From contig JAHBVS010000001.1 in NCBI GenBank assembly GCA_019637445.1, forward strand, positions 1 to 64,000: a stretch of 64,000 bases of DNA, read 5' to 3'. This document shows, piece by piece, positions 20,995 to 28,858 of this stretch (position 1 is its first letter; every line of letters starts with the position of its first letter). Under the pieces are notes generated by a model. The model had not been told where the DNA came from and did no database searches. It was given only the letters and a program-made list of their open reading frames with translations. The DNA comes from Gemmatimonadaceae bacterium. Its GTDB lineage: Bacteria; Gemmatimonadota; Gemmatimonadetes; Gemmatimonadales; Gemmatimonadaceae. The position numbers and the translations under genes are program-made.

Positions 20995-21078
20995 TGCCCG
21001 GAGTGGGGATCGAACCCACATGAGGTTGCCCTCGCGGGATTTTGAGTCCCGTGCGTCTGCCAGTTCCGCCATCCGGGC
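20995..21078 (-). tRNA. tRNA-Leu (anticodon CAA)
   Basis: The minus strand folds as a complete type II tRNA. The acceptor stem is GCCCGGA/TCCGGGC and the anticodon arm is CGGGA-CTCAAAA-TCCCG with anticodon CAA. A long variable arm GAGGGCAACCTC is typical of leucine, and the T arm is GTGGG-TTCGATC-CCCAC. The discriminator base is A. The CCA end is not encoded. It reads UUG codons. Confidence 0.97.
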
Positions 21079-21158
21079 GACGACGCCGAAACCTAATGGG
21101 GGCAGGTCAACCGTTCACCTCCCTAGGCCGATATATCTTCAGGAGACCCCGCCCACGT

Positions 21159-22340
21159 ATGTCCGCGCGCATTCCCCACCCTCAGTCGACCCTCGCCCGC
21201 GGCATGGGCGGGACGCTCGCGGCGTTGGCCCTGCTGTGGGCAGCCGGCTGCGGTGAGACGCGCCCGCCGGAGCTCCGCATCGGCCTCGTGGGGATCTACG
21301 AAGGCACGATGGCGGGCTCCAGTGGCATCCCGGCGAAGATGGGCGCCGACCTTGCGGTCGCGGAGATCAACGCTGCCGGCGGCGTCACGATCAACGGGCG
21401 CCCGCACACCATCGTGTTGATCGAGCGCGAGACGCCACCCCGCCCCGACGCCGCGGCCTCCGTGGTGCAGTCGTTGATCAACCTCGACTCCGTCGACGCC
21501 ATCATCGGGCCGCAGACGAGCGCGCTGGCCATTCCCGCGGGCGCCGTCGCCGAGGCGGCGGGTGTGCCGATGATCGCACCGATGGCCTCCAACGCGATGG
21601 TGACGGCAGGGAGGCGATTCGTCACGCGGCTGGCCTTCGTCGACGCCTTCCAGGGCGCTGTCCTGGCCGGCTTCGCGTACGACTCGCTTGGCATCCGCCG
21701 CGCGGCGGTGCTGCACGATGCCGCGAGTCCCTACGGGCGCGAGATCAGCGAACTCTTCGCGTCGACGTTCACCCGGCGTGGCGGCCAGATCGTCGCCATG
21801 GAGACCTTCGACGCCGACGCACCGCGCGACCATTCGCCGCAGCTGAGACGCATCCTTGCCGGAGGGCCCGAAGCCATCCTGCTACCCAGCTTCGTGGTCT
21901 ATGACTCCGCGCAGATCCGCATTGCCCGGAGCCTCGGCTTCCGCGGGCGATTCCTCGGCACGGACTCCTGGGACCTGCTGCCGATGATGCGGCGCGACGA
22001 CGCCCTCGGCAGTGTCGTGGTCGCCAATTGGGACCGGCGCACGCAGCGAGACGCGGCACGCGAGTTCACGAATCTCTGGTTGGACACCTACGGCGAACTG
22101 CCGCGCGCGACCGGTGCTGCCACGTACGACGCGGTGCATTTGCTGGCGCTGGCCGTGCACCGCGCCGGTCGGCGCAGCGGTGGTGCGGTGATGGATTCCC
22201 TGCGCCGCCACGGGCGATACGAGGGCGCGCTGACCTCGTACGAGTTCAACGGCACCGGTGATCCCAGACGCGGCGCCGTGCTACTCGAGGTGTTGCGCGA
22301 CTCCACGCGCGTGCGCTCCCAGGCGGATCCGCGACGATGA
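21159..22340 (+). CDS. Periplasmic-binding-protein lipoprotein (Peripla_BP_6/LivJ-like), sensor partner
   Basis: Extracytoplasmic ligand-binding protein of the branched-chain amino acid receptor family, 393 residues. The ATG at 21159 is preceded by GGAG and gives a lipoprotein signal whose lipobox is WAAGC, so the mature protein would be lipid-anchored. RIGLVGIYEGTMAGSSG starts the domain, with IIGPQTSALAIPAGAVAE and MIAPMASNAMVT typical of the fold. No ABC permease or ATPase is adjacent. The stop overlaps the start of a Cache-domain hybrid kinase (ATGA). I infer that it presents a ligand to that kinase. The ligand is unknown. Confidence 0.88.
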   Translation: MSARIPHPQSTLARGMGGTLAALALLWAAGCGETRPPELRIGLVGIYEGTMAGSSGIPAKMGADLAVAEINAAGGVTINGRPHTIVLIERETPPRPDAAASVVQSLINLDSVDAIIGPQTSALAIPAGAVAEAAGVPMIAPMASNAMVTAGRRFVTRLAFVDAFQGAVLAGFAYDSLGIRRAAVLHDAASPYGREISELFASTFTRRGGQIVAMETFDADAPRDHSPQLRRILAGGPEAILLPSFVVYDSAQIRIARSLGFRGRFLGTDSWDLLPMMRRDDALGSVVVANWDRRTQRDAAREFTNLWLDTYGELPRATGAATYDAVHLLALAVHRAGRRSGGAVMDSLRRHGRYEGALTSYEFNGTGDPRRGAVLLEVLRDSTRVRSQADPRR

Positions 22341-24964
22341 TCCGGCGCCTGCTGCGGCAGAGCTTGGCGGCGCGTCTCTCGGCGGCCGTGCTGGCGCTCA
22401 GCCTCGCGGCCATCGGCCTCGTGGCCACGCTGTCGTACCAGCGCGCGGCAGCGGCGCTCGAGGACCGCCTGTTGGAACGCCTCGATGCCTTTGCCGACCA
22501 GGACGCCACGTCACTGGACGCCTGGGTCGACCGCCAACGTGACGCGATCGAGGTGCTCGCCCGCAGCTATGCCCCGCAGACCATCGCCGATGGCGAGCAC
22601 CCGCGGAACCGCGCCATCGCGCCGTTCCCGCCGTCGCTGTTCGCCGCCTCGGAGATCTTCGTGCTGAGCTATCCGGGCGGGCGCGTCCTGCGCTCCTCGC
22701 GCGCGGAAGCGCTGGACAGCTACGCCGTGGACCAGGAGTACTACCAACGCGGACAGCAGCAGACCCACCTGCAGCCCGCGTATCCGTCGGGGCAGGACGG
22801 CAAGCCGACGATGACGATTGCCTCGCCCATTCGCGATCCGGAAGGGCGGCTGGTGGCGGTGCTTGCGGCCCATCTCGACATCGCCGAACTGGAACGCGCC
22901 ATCTTCACGCGCCAGAGCGAGGTGCCGATCGAGGCATATCTCGTCAACCGCAACAAGGCCTTCGTGTCGGCCGCGCGCTTCGGCGACGATGCGTACCGGC
23001 GCGGCGTCGACTCCGAGGGCATCACGCGGGCGCTGGCCGGTGTGAACAACACGGGCCTGTATGCGGACTACCGTGGCGTCCCCGTGGCCGGTGCGTTCCG
23101 CTGGATTCCGGAGCTCGAGCTGGCACTGTTGATCGAGTCGCCGCAGGCCGCCGCCTTTGCCCCTGCGCGCCAACTGTTGCTGAGTTCACTCTTGGTCGGC
23201 GTGCTGGCCGCCAGCCTGCTGTCGTTCGGCATCGTGCTCATCACGCGGCGCTTCACGCGGCCTGTGATGGACGTGGCGCAGGCCGCGACGGCGGTGGCCG
23301 CCGGCGACTTCACGGTCGAGACCGCGCCCCGCGGCAGCGACGAGGTCGCCGAGCTCGCCGTCGCGTTCAACTCGATGACCTCGCGCCTGCGCGCCCTCTA
23401 CGGTGAGTTGGCGTCGCAGGTGCGCGCCACGCGCGCGGCGCTCGACGACGCGCAGACGAATCGCGCCGTGCTGCAGGACGTCGTGAACAGCGGCAGTACA
23501 CTGGTCATCGTGACGGACCTCGACGGCAGTGTCCGGCTGGTGAACAAGCGCTTTGCCGACCTCACCGGCGGCACGGCGAGCGAGGCGACAGGCCGCGACC
23601 TGGGTTCCCTGCTCACCAACCCACGCGAGCGCGCCCTCGCCGCGATGATGTCGGCCGCGCGAGACGCCGACGCGCCAGTGGAACGCGAGCTTGAGCTCGG
23701 CCCCAGCGGCAATCGCCACGTGTGGCAGGCGCTGGCCTTCCCGCTGCGCCACGACGACCAGTCGCTCTACGGCATCGGCCTCATCGCCACCGACCTGACC
23801 GAGCGCGCGCGCGCCGAGTCGGACCGCCGCGAACGGGACGCCAGCGTGCAGCAAGCGCAGAAGCTCGAAAGCCTCGGGATCATGGCCGGCGGCATCGCGC
23901 ACGACTTCAACAACCTGCTCAGCGCCATCCTCGGGAACGTGGACCTCGCGTTGGGTTCGCTCGACGATCCGCACGAGATCCAGGAGGCCCTCGAGCAGAT
24001 CGCGCGGGCGTCGCGCCGTGCCTCCGAGCTGACGCGGCAGATGCTCGCCTACGCGGGCCGTGCCAGCCTGCGTCGCGAAGTCGTCGACGCACGATCGGTC
24101 TTCAGCGATCTCCTGCCCTTGGTACGCGCCGCGCACTCGAAGAAGGTGCGCTTCGAGCTCGGCCCGCTGCCGGACCCACTCTACGTCGAGCTGGACCCCT
24201 CGCAGCTCTCGCAGGTGGTGCTCAACCTGCTCACCAACGCCGCCGAGGCCATCAGGGACAACGAGGGGTCCGTGCGGCTCACGGCCGGCCGCGAGGCGCC
24301 GCCACCGGGCGCTGCCGAGGCGACCCCGATTGCTGGATGGGTGCGCTTCTCGGTGGACGACACCGGCGCCGGCATTCCGGACAAGGTGCGTGCGCGGATG
24401 TTCGATCCGTTCTTCTCGACGAAGTCGTCGGGCCGTGGCCTCGGGCTCAGCGCGGTCCGCGGCATCGTACGCTCCTTGGGTGGCGTTCTGCACGTGGAGT
24501 CGACCACCGGCGTGGGCACGCGGTTCGACATCTACCTGCCGGCCTCAAGCGCGGAGCTGCGGCGTAGCGGCGAGCACGCCGTCGTCGCCGGCCCGCAGAT
24601 GCGCGGCCTGGCGCTGGTCATCGACGACGAGGAGGCCCTGCGCCGCGTGTCACGCCGCACGCTCGAAGGCATGGGCTTCGAAGTCGTCGAGGCCGCAGAC
24701 GGCGTCGAAGGCCTCGACCGCGCCAAGGAACTCGGCGACGACCTCACGTTCGTGATGCTCGACCTCACGATGCCACGCAAGAGCGGGCTGGAAGTCCTGG
24801 AGGAGCTGCGGCAGAGCTTCCCGGAGTTGCCCGTGTTGATTGCGAGCGGCTACGACCGCGCCACCAACGCAAACTTCACGGACGACGACCCGAATCGCCG
24901 CTTCCTGCAGAAGCCCTTCGGCGTCAGTGCGCTGCGGGAGGCCGTCTCCCAGCTCCTGGCCTAA
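22337..24964 (+). CDS. Membrane hybrid histidine kinase (Cache-HAMP-PAS-HisKA-HATPase-REC)
   Basis: Sensor kinase of 875 residues. Order: TM1 (about 14-33), periplasmic double-Cache region (about 40-275, with FVLSYPGGRVLRSSR and TIASPIRDPEGRLVAVL), TM2 (about 280-305), HAMP (about 305-358), PAS (about 383-495), HisKA with His522 in GGIAHDFNNLL, HATPase with NLLTNAAEAI, DDTGAGIP and GRGLGLSAV, and a receiver with Asp809 in MLDLTMP. The attached receiver implies internal phosphorelay or feedback; no separate DNA-binding regulator is next to it. Its 3' end overlaps the convergent Spy-like gene by 41 bases. Confidence 0.94.
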   Translation: MIRRLLRQSLAARLSAAVLALSLAAIGLVATLSYQRAAAALEDRLLERLDAFADQDATSLDAWVDRQRDAIEVLARSYAPQTIADGEHPRNRAIAPFPPSLFAASEIFVLSYPGGRVLRSSRAEALDSYAVDQEYYQRGQQQTHLQPAYPSGQDGKPTMTIASPIRDPEGRLVAVLAAHLDIAELERAIFTRQSEVPIEAYLVNRNKAFVSAARFGDDAYRRGVDSEGITRALAGVNNTGLYADYRGVPVAGAFRWIPELELALLIESPQAAAFAPARQLLLSSLLVGVLAASLLSFGIVLITRRFTRPVMDVAQAATAVAAGDFTVETAPRGSDEVAELAVAFNSMTSRLRALYGELASQVRATRAALDDAQTNRAVLQDVVNSGSTLVIVTDLDGSVRLVNKRFADLTGGTASEATGRDLGSLLTNPRERALAAMMSAARDADAPVERELELGPSGNRHVWQALAFPLRHDDQSLYGIGLIATDLTERARAESDRRERDASVQQAQKLESLGIMAGGIAHDFNNLLSAILGNVDLALGSLDDPHEIQEALEQIARASRRASELTRQMLAYAGRASLRREVVDARSVFSDLLPLVRAAHSKKVRFELGPLPDPLYVELDPSQLSQVVLNLLTNAAEAIRDNEGSVRLTAGREAPPPGAAEATPIAGWVRFSVDDTGAGIPDKVRARMFDPFFSTKSSGRGLGLSAVRGIVRSLGGVLHVESTTGVGTRFDIYLPASSAELRRSGEHAVVAGPQMRGLALVIDDEEALRRVSRRTLEGMGFEVVEAADGVEGLDRAKELGDDLTFVMLDLTMPRKSGLEVLEELRQSFPELPVLIASGYDRATNANFTDDDPNRRFLQKPFGVSALREAVSQLLA

Positions 24965-25484
24965 CGCCGGGCCGGCGGCCCGCGGCCGGTGGCGGCGGAC
25001 CCTGCTCGCGCAGTTCCTCGGCGCGGCGGCGCATCTGCTCCTCGAGCCCGAACAACCGCGCGCGCTGCACCGGCGTGAGGAACGTCGCCAGTTCCTTCTG
25101 CTCGGCCTCGATCAATTCCAAACGCTGCCGCTGCAGCACCAGGGTGCGGTCGAGCAAGGCGCCAACCTGCTCCTGCGAGCCGCTATCCGGTTCCGCGAGC
25201 GCACGTCGGAGCTGCCCGCGCGTCTCGCGCTCCTGCTCAAACAGCTGGCGGCGCTGTCCCTCGAAGCGACGGTTGGTCTGCTGCAGGCGGCGCAGCTGCT
25301 CGTTGTTCAGGCCAAGCTGGCGGCGCAGCACCTCGCCCATCCGCTGGCGCACGCGCGCCTCCAATGAGTCGCGCTGCGGCGACTGCTCCTGGCGTGGCTG
25401 GCGCTGCTGGGCGCCCACGGCCGCAGCCGGCAAGACCGCGAGCCCAAGCAGCAGGAGGGCGCGGTACACGGAAGCGGGCCGCAT
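24924..25484 (-). CDS. Periplasmic Spy/CpxP-like (LTxxQ-type) helical protein
   Basis: Secreted protein of 186 residues. The signal peptide (ALLLLGLAVLPAAAVGAQ) is followed by a long helical, Arg/Gln/Glu-rich region carrying LGLNNEQLRRLQQ and FLTPVQRARLFGLEEQ, similar in style to the LTxxQ repeats of Spy and CpxP. The tail is Pro/Arg/Gly-rich. Those relatives are envelope-stress chaperones or metal sensors. It is the third gene of an ECF sigma/anti-sigma operon and shares one base with the anti-sigma stop (TGATG), which fits an envelope-stress role. Family assignment is by motif only. Confidence 0.7.
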   Translation of the reverse strand: MRPASVYRALLLLGLAVLPAAAVGAQQRQPRQEQSPQRDSLEARVRQRMGEVLRRQLGLNNEQLRRLQQTNRRFEGQRRQLFEQERETRGQLRRALAEPDSGSQEQVGALLDRTLVLQRQRLELIEAEQKELATFLTPVQRARLFGLEEQMRRRAEELREQGPPPPAAGRRPGVRPGAGRRPPAAH

Positions 25485-26086
25485 CAGTTTCCTCCCGGGA
25501 GGTTCGCCACTGGCTCCCGCCAGGTGACGGGATCGGCGGCAATGGTTGCCTCCATCTCCTCGAGCTCGGCCAACAGCGCCGTGAGTTCATCCACGCCGAG
25601 TTCCGACAGGTCGGTGCCGCCGGCCAGCACGCTCGGCGCCGTCGCCACGGAGGCGGCCAGCGTCGCCACGGCCACCGGTGCATCCACCGCCCCGCTGTCG
25701 AGACCTGCGGTCGGCGAGACGCCCGGTGCCGTGTCGAAGATCGGACGCAAGACGGTCAGCGAGAGCGTCGCCACCAGCGTGAGCGACGCGGCCGCGGCAA
25801 GGAAGGAGCGCGAGGGCCGCCAGCGCGGTCGCGCGGCGGCGGGGCGCAGCACGCGCAGCTCACCACGAGGAGGCGCCGGCAGGGCCCGCAGGATGGCGGC
25901 GGAATCCACCGTCGGCGTCGCCGCGGCATAGACCGCGCGGGCCGCGCCAATCACGGAGAACTCCGCGGCACAGGCGGGGCAGTCGGCGATGTGCGCGCGA
26001 ACCGCCGCCGCGTCCGCCGCCCCAAGCGCATCCTGCGCCAGGGCGGGCAGTCGGTCCCGCAGGGTTTCGTTCGTGCACTCAGTCAT
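25484..26086 (-). CDS. Zinc-finger anti-sigma factor (membrane-anchored)
   Basis: A protein of 200 residues. It begins with a zf-HC2-type anti-sigma domain: the cytoplasmic motif H..xxC..C appears as HIADCPACAAEF at about residues 31-42. One transmembrane helix follows (about 115-135, AAAASLTLVATLSLTVL), then a periplasmic tail rich in Ala/Val. It overlaps the ECF sigma gene by eight bases, the usual arrangement for a sigma factor and its inhibitor. The signal that releases the sigma factor is not visible. Confidence 0.85.
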   Translation of the reverse strand: MTECTNETLRDRLPALAQDALGAADAAAVRAHIADCPACAAEFSVIGAARAVYAAATPTVDSAAILRALPAPPRGELRVLRPAAARPRWRPSRSFLAAAASLTLVATLSLTVLRPIFDTAPGVSPTAGLDSGAVDAPVAVATLAASVATAPSVLAGGTDLSELGVDELTALLAELEEMEATIAADPVTWREPVANLPGGN

Positions 26087-26633
26087 TGCCTAGATGCTCC
26101 TTGATGGCCCGGATCGCATTGTGGTAATGCACCCGACAGGACCCTTCCGTACTGCCCACCACCTCCGCGATCTCCGCGTAGGCCAAGCCTTCATTCACCC
26201 GCAAACCAAACACCTCACGTTGCAGCGGCGTCAGTGCATTCACCGCGTCCTGCACCCGCCGCGCCATCTCGTCTCCCACCAGCGCATCCAGCGCGTCGTA
26301 CTCCGTTGCCGCATCCCGCTCGTCCACCTCGACCACGTCGCGTCGTCGTCGCTCGGCCCGACGCCGGTCCAGCATCAGGCGCTTGCAGATCGTGAAGAGC
26401 CAGGTCCGCAATGAACTGTCGGCCCGAAAACTGTCCAGCGACTGGAAGGCCCGCACGAACGTGTCCTGCACCAACTCATCGACTTCGTCCCGGACGCCGA
26501 GGCTGGCCGCAAAACGGGCCAGCGGCGTCGCGTGACGCTCTACGAGCACAGCCGCGGCCCGCTGGTCCCCCGACTGCCATCGGGCGATCAACTCCGCGTC
26601 GGTCGCTTCGTGGCTGGGGTCGGGCAAGGGCAT
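26079..26633 (-). CDS. ECF RNA polymerase sigma factor
   Basis: Sigma-70 family, extracytoplasmic function type, 184 residues. I chose the ATG at 26633 (MPLPDPSHEATDAELIARW); longer in-frame versions add non-family sequence. Region 2 shows DEVDELVQDTFVRAFQSLDSF and RTWLFTICKRLMLDRRR. Region 4 shows LTPLQREVFGLRVNEGLAYAEIAEVVGSTEG. The downstream anti-sigma gene overlaps it. A TATCTT box about 37 bases upstream overlaps the -10 candidate of the divergent GDPD gene. Confidence 0.93.
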   Translation of the reverse strand: MPLPDPSHEATDAELIARWQSGDQRAAAVLVERHATPLARFAASLGVRDEVDELVQDTFVRAFQSLDSFRADSSLRTWLFTICKRLMLDRRRAERRRRDVVEVDERDAATEYDALDALVGDEMARRVQDAVNALTPLQREVFGLRVNEGLAYAEIAEVVGSTEGSCRVHYHNAIRAIKEHLGND

Positions 26634-26652
26634 CCTCGTGTCCGTGGGACGG

Positions 26653-27336
26653 ATGGAAGGGACGGACGTTAAGATATGGCCCGTGCCACGTCCCGAAATC
26701 ATTGCCCACCGCGGCGCCTCCCGCGAGGCCCCGGAGAACTCCCTCGCGGCATTCCAGCGTGCCGCCGACCTGGGGGCCGACGGCGTCGAATTGGATGTCT
26801 ACCTGCATCCGGACGGCGTGCTGCGCGTGCACCACGACCCCATCGCCGAGGACGTCCTCTCGGAGCACGCCTCCCCTGACGGCCTCCGAGCCCCTGCTCC
26901 ACCGACGCTCGACGAGGCCTTGACCCTGCTGCGCGACGCCGGCCTCACGGCCTACTGTGAGCTCAAGGGGCCGCACACGGCGATTCCGACGCTTGAGCTC
27001 ATCCGCCGCGCTGGCGGCCCCGCGGCCGTCCACGCGTTCGACCACCGGAAGATTGCCGAGGCGCGCGGCCACGCCCCCGAGGTGCCGCGTGGGGTGCTCG
27101 AGGTGAGCTACCCGATCCATCCGCTGCAGGCGCTGAGCGCCGTCGAAGGCCGTGACCTCTGGCGCCAGTGGCCCTTTGTCGACGCAGCGTTGGTTCAGGC
27201 GGCGCACGCCGCGGGCTGCCGGGTGGTCGCCTGGACGGTCAACGACCCCGCAGTGATGCGCGGCTTCGCCGACATCGGCGTGGACGCGATCTGCACGGAC
27301 GATCCCGCGCTCGCCATCCAGGTGCTGGGGCCGTAA
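26653..27336 (+). CDS. Glycerophosphodiester phosphodiesterase
   Basis: GDPD-family enzyme that hydrolyses glycerophosphodiesters to glycerol 3-phosphate and an alcohol. Motifs: EIIAHRGASREAPENSLAAF with catalytic His and Arg, GADGVELDVYLHPDGVLRVHHDP with metal Glu/Asp and His, then CELKG and the late AWTVNDP. It has no signal peptide, so it is cytoplasmic. The start is uncertain: ATG 26653 gives 227 residues. A GTG at 26683 starts right at the conserved core, seven bases after a TAAGAT box, and would suit a leaderless transcript. Confidence 0.9.
   Translation: MEGTDVKIWPVPRPEIIAHRGASREAPENSLAAFQRAADLGADGVELDVYLHPDGVLRVHHDPIAEDVLSEHASPDGLRAPAPPTLDEALTLLRDAGLTAYCELKGPHTAIPTLELIRRAGGPAAVHAFDHRKIAEARGHAPEVPRGVLEVSYPIHPLQALSAVEGRDLWRQWPFVDAALVQAAHAAGCRVVAWTVNDPAVMRGFADIGVDAICTDDPALAIQVLGP
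26668..26677. promoter_or_regulatory. Shared bidirectional -10 region between ECF sigma gene and GDPD gene
   Basis: The AT-rich island GTTAAGATAT reads TAAGAT on the plus strand and TATCTT on the minus strand. Both fit the TAnnnT -10 pattern and they face the two divergent genes. Expression of one gene could therefore interfere with the other. No good -35 is seen on either side. Confidence 0.4.
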
Positions 27337-27427
27337 ACTCTCCTTCCCCACTTCGACAGTCATCGCTCGCGGGCGCGCCCGTCGCGCCCCGCCTCTCCAC
27401 CCGTTCCATCAGAGGATGGTGCTTCCG

Positions 27428-28858
27428 ATGCGATTCGTTCGATCAGCGCTGGCACTCGTGGTCGCAGGATGTGCCACGGCGCCCGCCGCCCAACGCCCAA
27501 CACCGAGCGGCGCCGCGCCTTCTGCCACCGCCGCGACTACGACCCCGCCGGGCGCCTACTCGCGCCCGAACGCGGACCCCTTCCCCAGCACGTACCGGCC
27601 GTTCGCCTCGCGGACGACGCTGATCCGCAACGTGCACATCTTCACCGGCGTCGGCCCGCTGATGCGCAACGCGTCCATCCTGCTGCAGGATGGCAAGGTC
27701 GCGGCCATCGGCAGCAACGTGACCGCCCCGACGGACGCCGTGGTGATCGACGGACAGGGCAAGTACGTCACCCCAGGGCTGATCGACACGCACTCGCATC
27801 TGGGTGTGTATCCGGCGCCCGGGGGGCCGGCCCACGACGATGGCAACGAACTCACGAATCCGGTGACGGGCTACGTCTGGGCCGAACACTCGGTCTGGCC
27901 GCAGGACCCGCAGTTCCCGCGTGTGCTCGCGGGCGGCACCACCACGATCCAGGTGCTGCCGGGCTCCGGCAATCTCATCGGCGGCCGCAGCGTCACGCTC
28001 AAGGTGGTGCCGGGCCGCTCGGTGCAGGACCAGAAGTTCCCGGGCGCGCCGTACGGGCTCAAGATGGCCTGCGGCGAGAATCCCAAGCGCGTCTACGCCA
28101 GCCGCGGGCCGGCCACGCGGATGGGCAACGTCGCCGGTTACCGCAACGCCTGGATCGCCGCCGACCGCTACCGCCGGACCTGGGACAAGTGGTTGGAGAA
28201 GCAGGAAGGCGATCCACCGCCGCGTGACCTCAACCTCGAGACGCTCGCCGAGGTGCTGCGCGGCAACATCCTGGTCAACAATCACTGCTACCAGGCCGAC
28301 GAGATGCTGGTGATGATCGGCATCGCCAAGGAGTTCGGCTATCAGATCCGCTCCTTCCATCACGGGGTGGAGGCGTACAAGATCGCCGACGTGCTGGCGC
28401 GCGAGGGAATCTCGGCCAGCATCTGGTCCGACTGGGGCGGATTCAAGATGGAGGCCCTCGACGGCATCAAGGAGAACGTCGCGTTGACGCACCTCGCCGG
28501 CGTGCGCGCCGTGGTGCACTCGGACGACCCCTCGTACTCGCAGCGCCTGAATCAGGAGGCCGCGAAGTCGCTGGCCGCCGGCCGGCGCGTCGGGCTGCAG
28601 ATCAGCGACGAGGACGCCATCCGCTGGATCACGCTGAATCCGGCCTGGGCGCTGGGCATCGACGACAAGGTCGGCTCGCTGGAAGTCGGCAAGAATGCGG
28701 ATGTCGTGCTTTGGAGCGGCCACCCGTTGAGCGTGTATTCGCGCGCCGAGCGCGTGTGGATCGATGGCGCGCAGATGTACGACCGCAACGATCCGCGCCA
28801 GCAGTGGCGCACGGACTTCGAACTCGGCTACGTGCCGACCGCCGGGGGGAACCGCTGA
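27428..28858 (+). CDS. Secreted amidohydrolase, metal-dependent (imidazolonepropionase-like)
   Basis: Amidohydrolase superfamily protein of 476 residues with a lipoprotein-type signal (ALALVVAGC). The TIM-barrel metal site looks complete: LIDTHSHLG (HxH), NNHCYQADEM, RSFHHGVEAY and VVHSDDPS with the Asp. The composite beta-sandwich closes with GSLEVGKNADVVLWSGHP. Related secreted enzymes act on dipeptides or other amides; the substrate here is unknown. An in-frame ATG at 27416 is possible. Its stop shares a base with the start of the next, related gene. Confidence 0.9.
   Translation: MRFVRSALALVVAGCATAPAAQRPTPSGAAPSATAATTTPPGAYSRPNADPFPSTYRPFASRTTLIRNVHIFTGVGPLMRNASILLQDGKVAAIGSNVTAPTDAVVIDGQGKYVTPGLIDTHSHLGVYPAPGGPAHDDGNELTNPVTGYVWAEHSVWPQDPQFPRVLAGGTTTIQVLPGSGNLIGGRSVTLKVVPGRSVQDQKFPGAPYGLKMACGENPKRVYASRGPATRMGNVAGYRNAWIAADRYRRTWDKWLEKQEGDPPPRDLNLETLAEVLRGNILVNNHCYQADEMLVMIGIAKEFGYQIRSFHHGVEAYKIADVLAREGISASIWSDWGGFKMEALDGIKENVALTHLAGVRAVVHSDDPSYSQRLNQEAAKSLAAGRRVGLQISDEDAIRWITLNPAWALGIDDKVGSLEVGKNADVVLWSGHPLSVYSRAERVWIDGAQMYDRNDPRQQWRTDFELGYVPTAGGNR

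Noticed and set aside
21079-21140. Promoter of tRNA-Leu using TTGACC and TAGGTT
   Set aside because: The two boxes are only nine bases apart, too close for sigma-70, and no better -35 was found.
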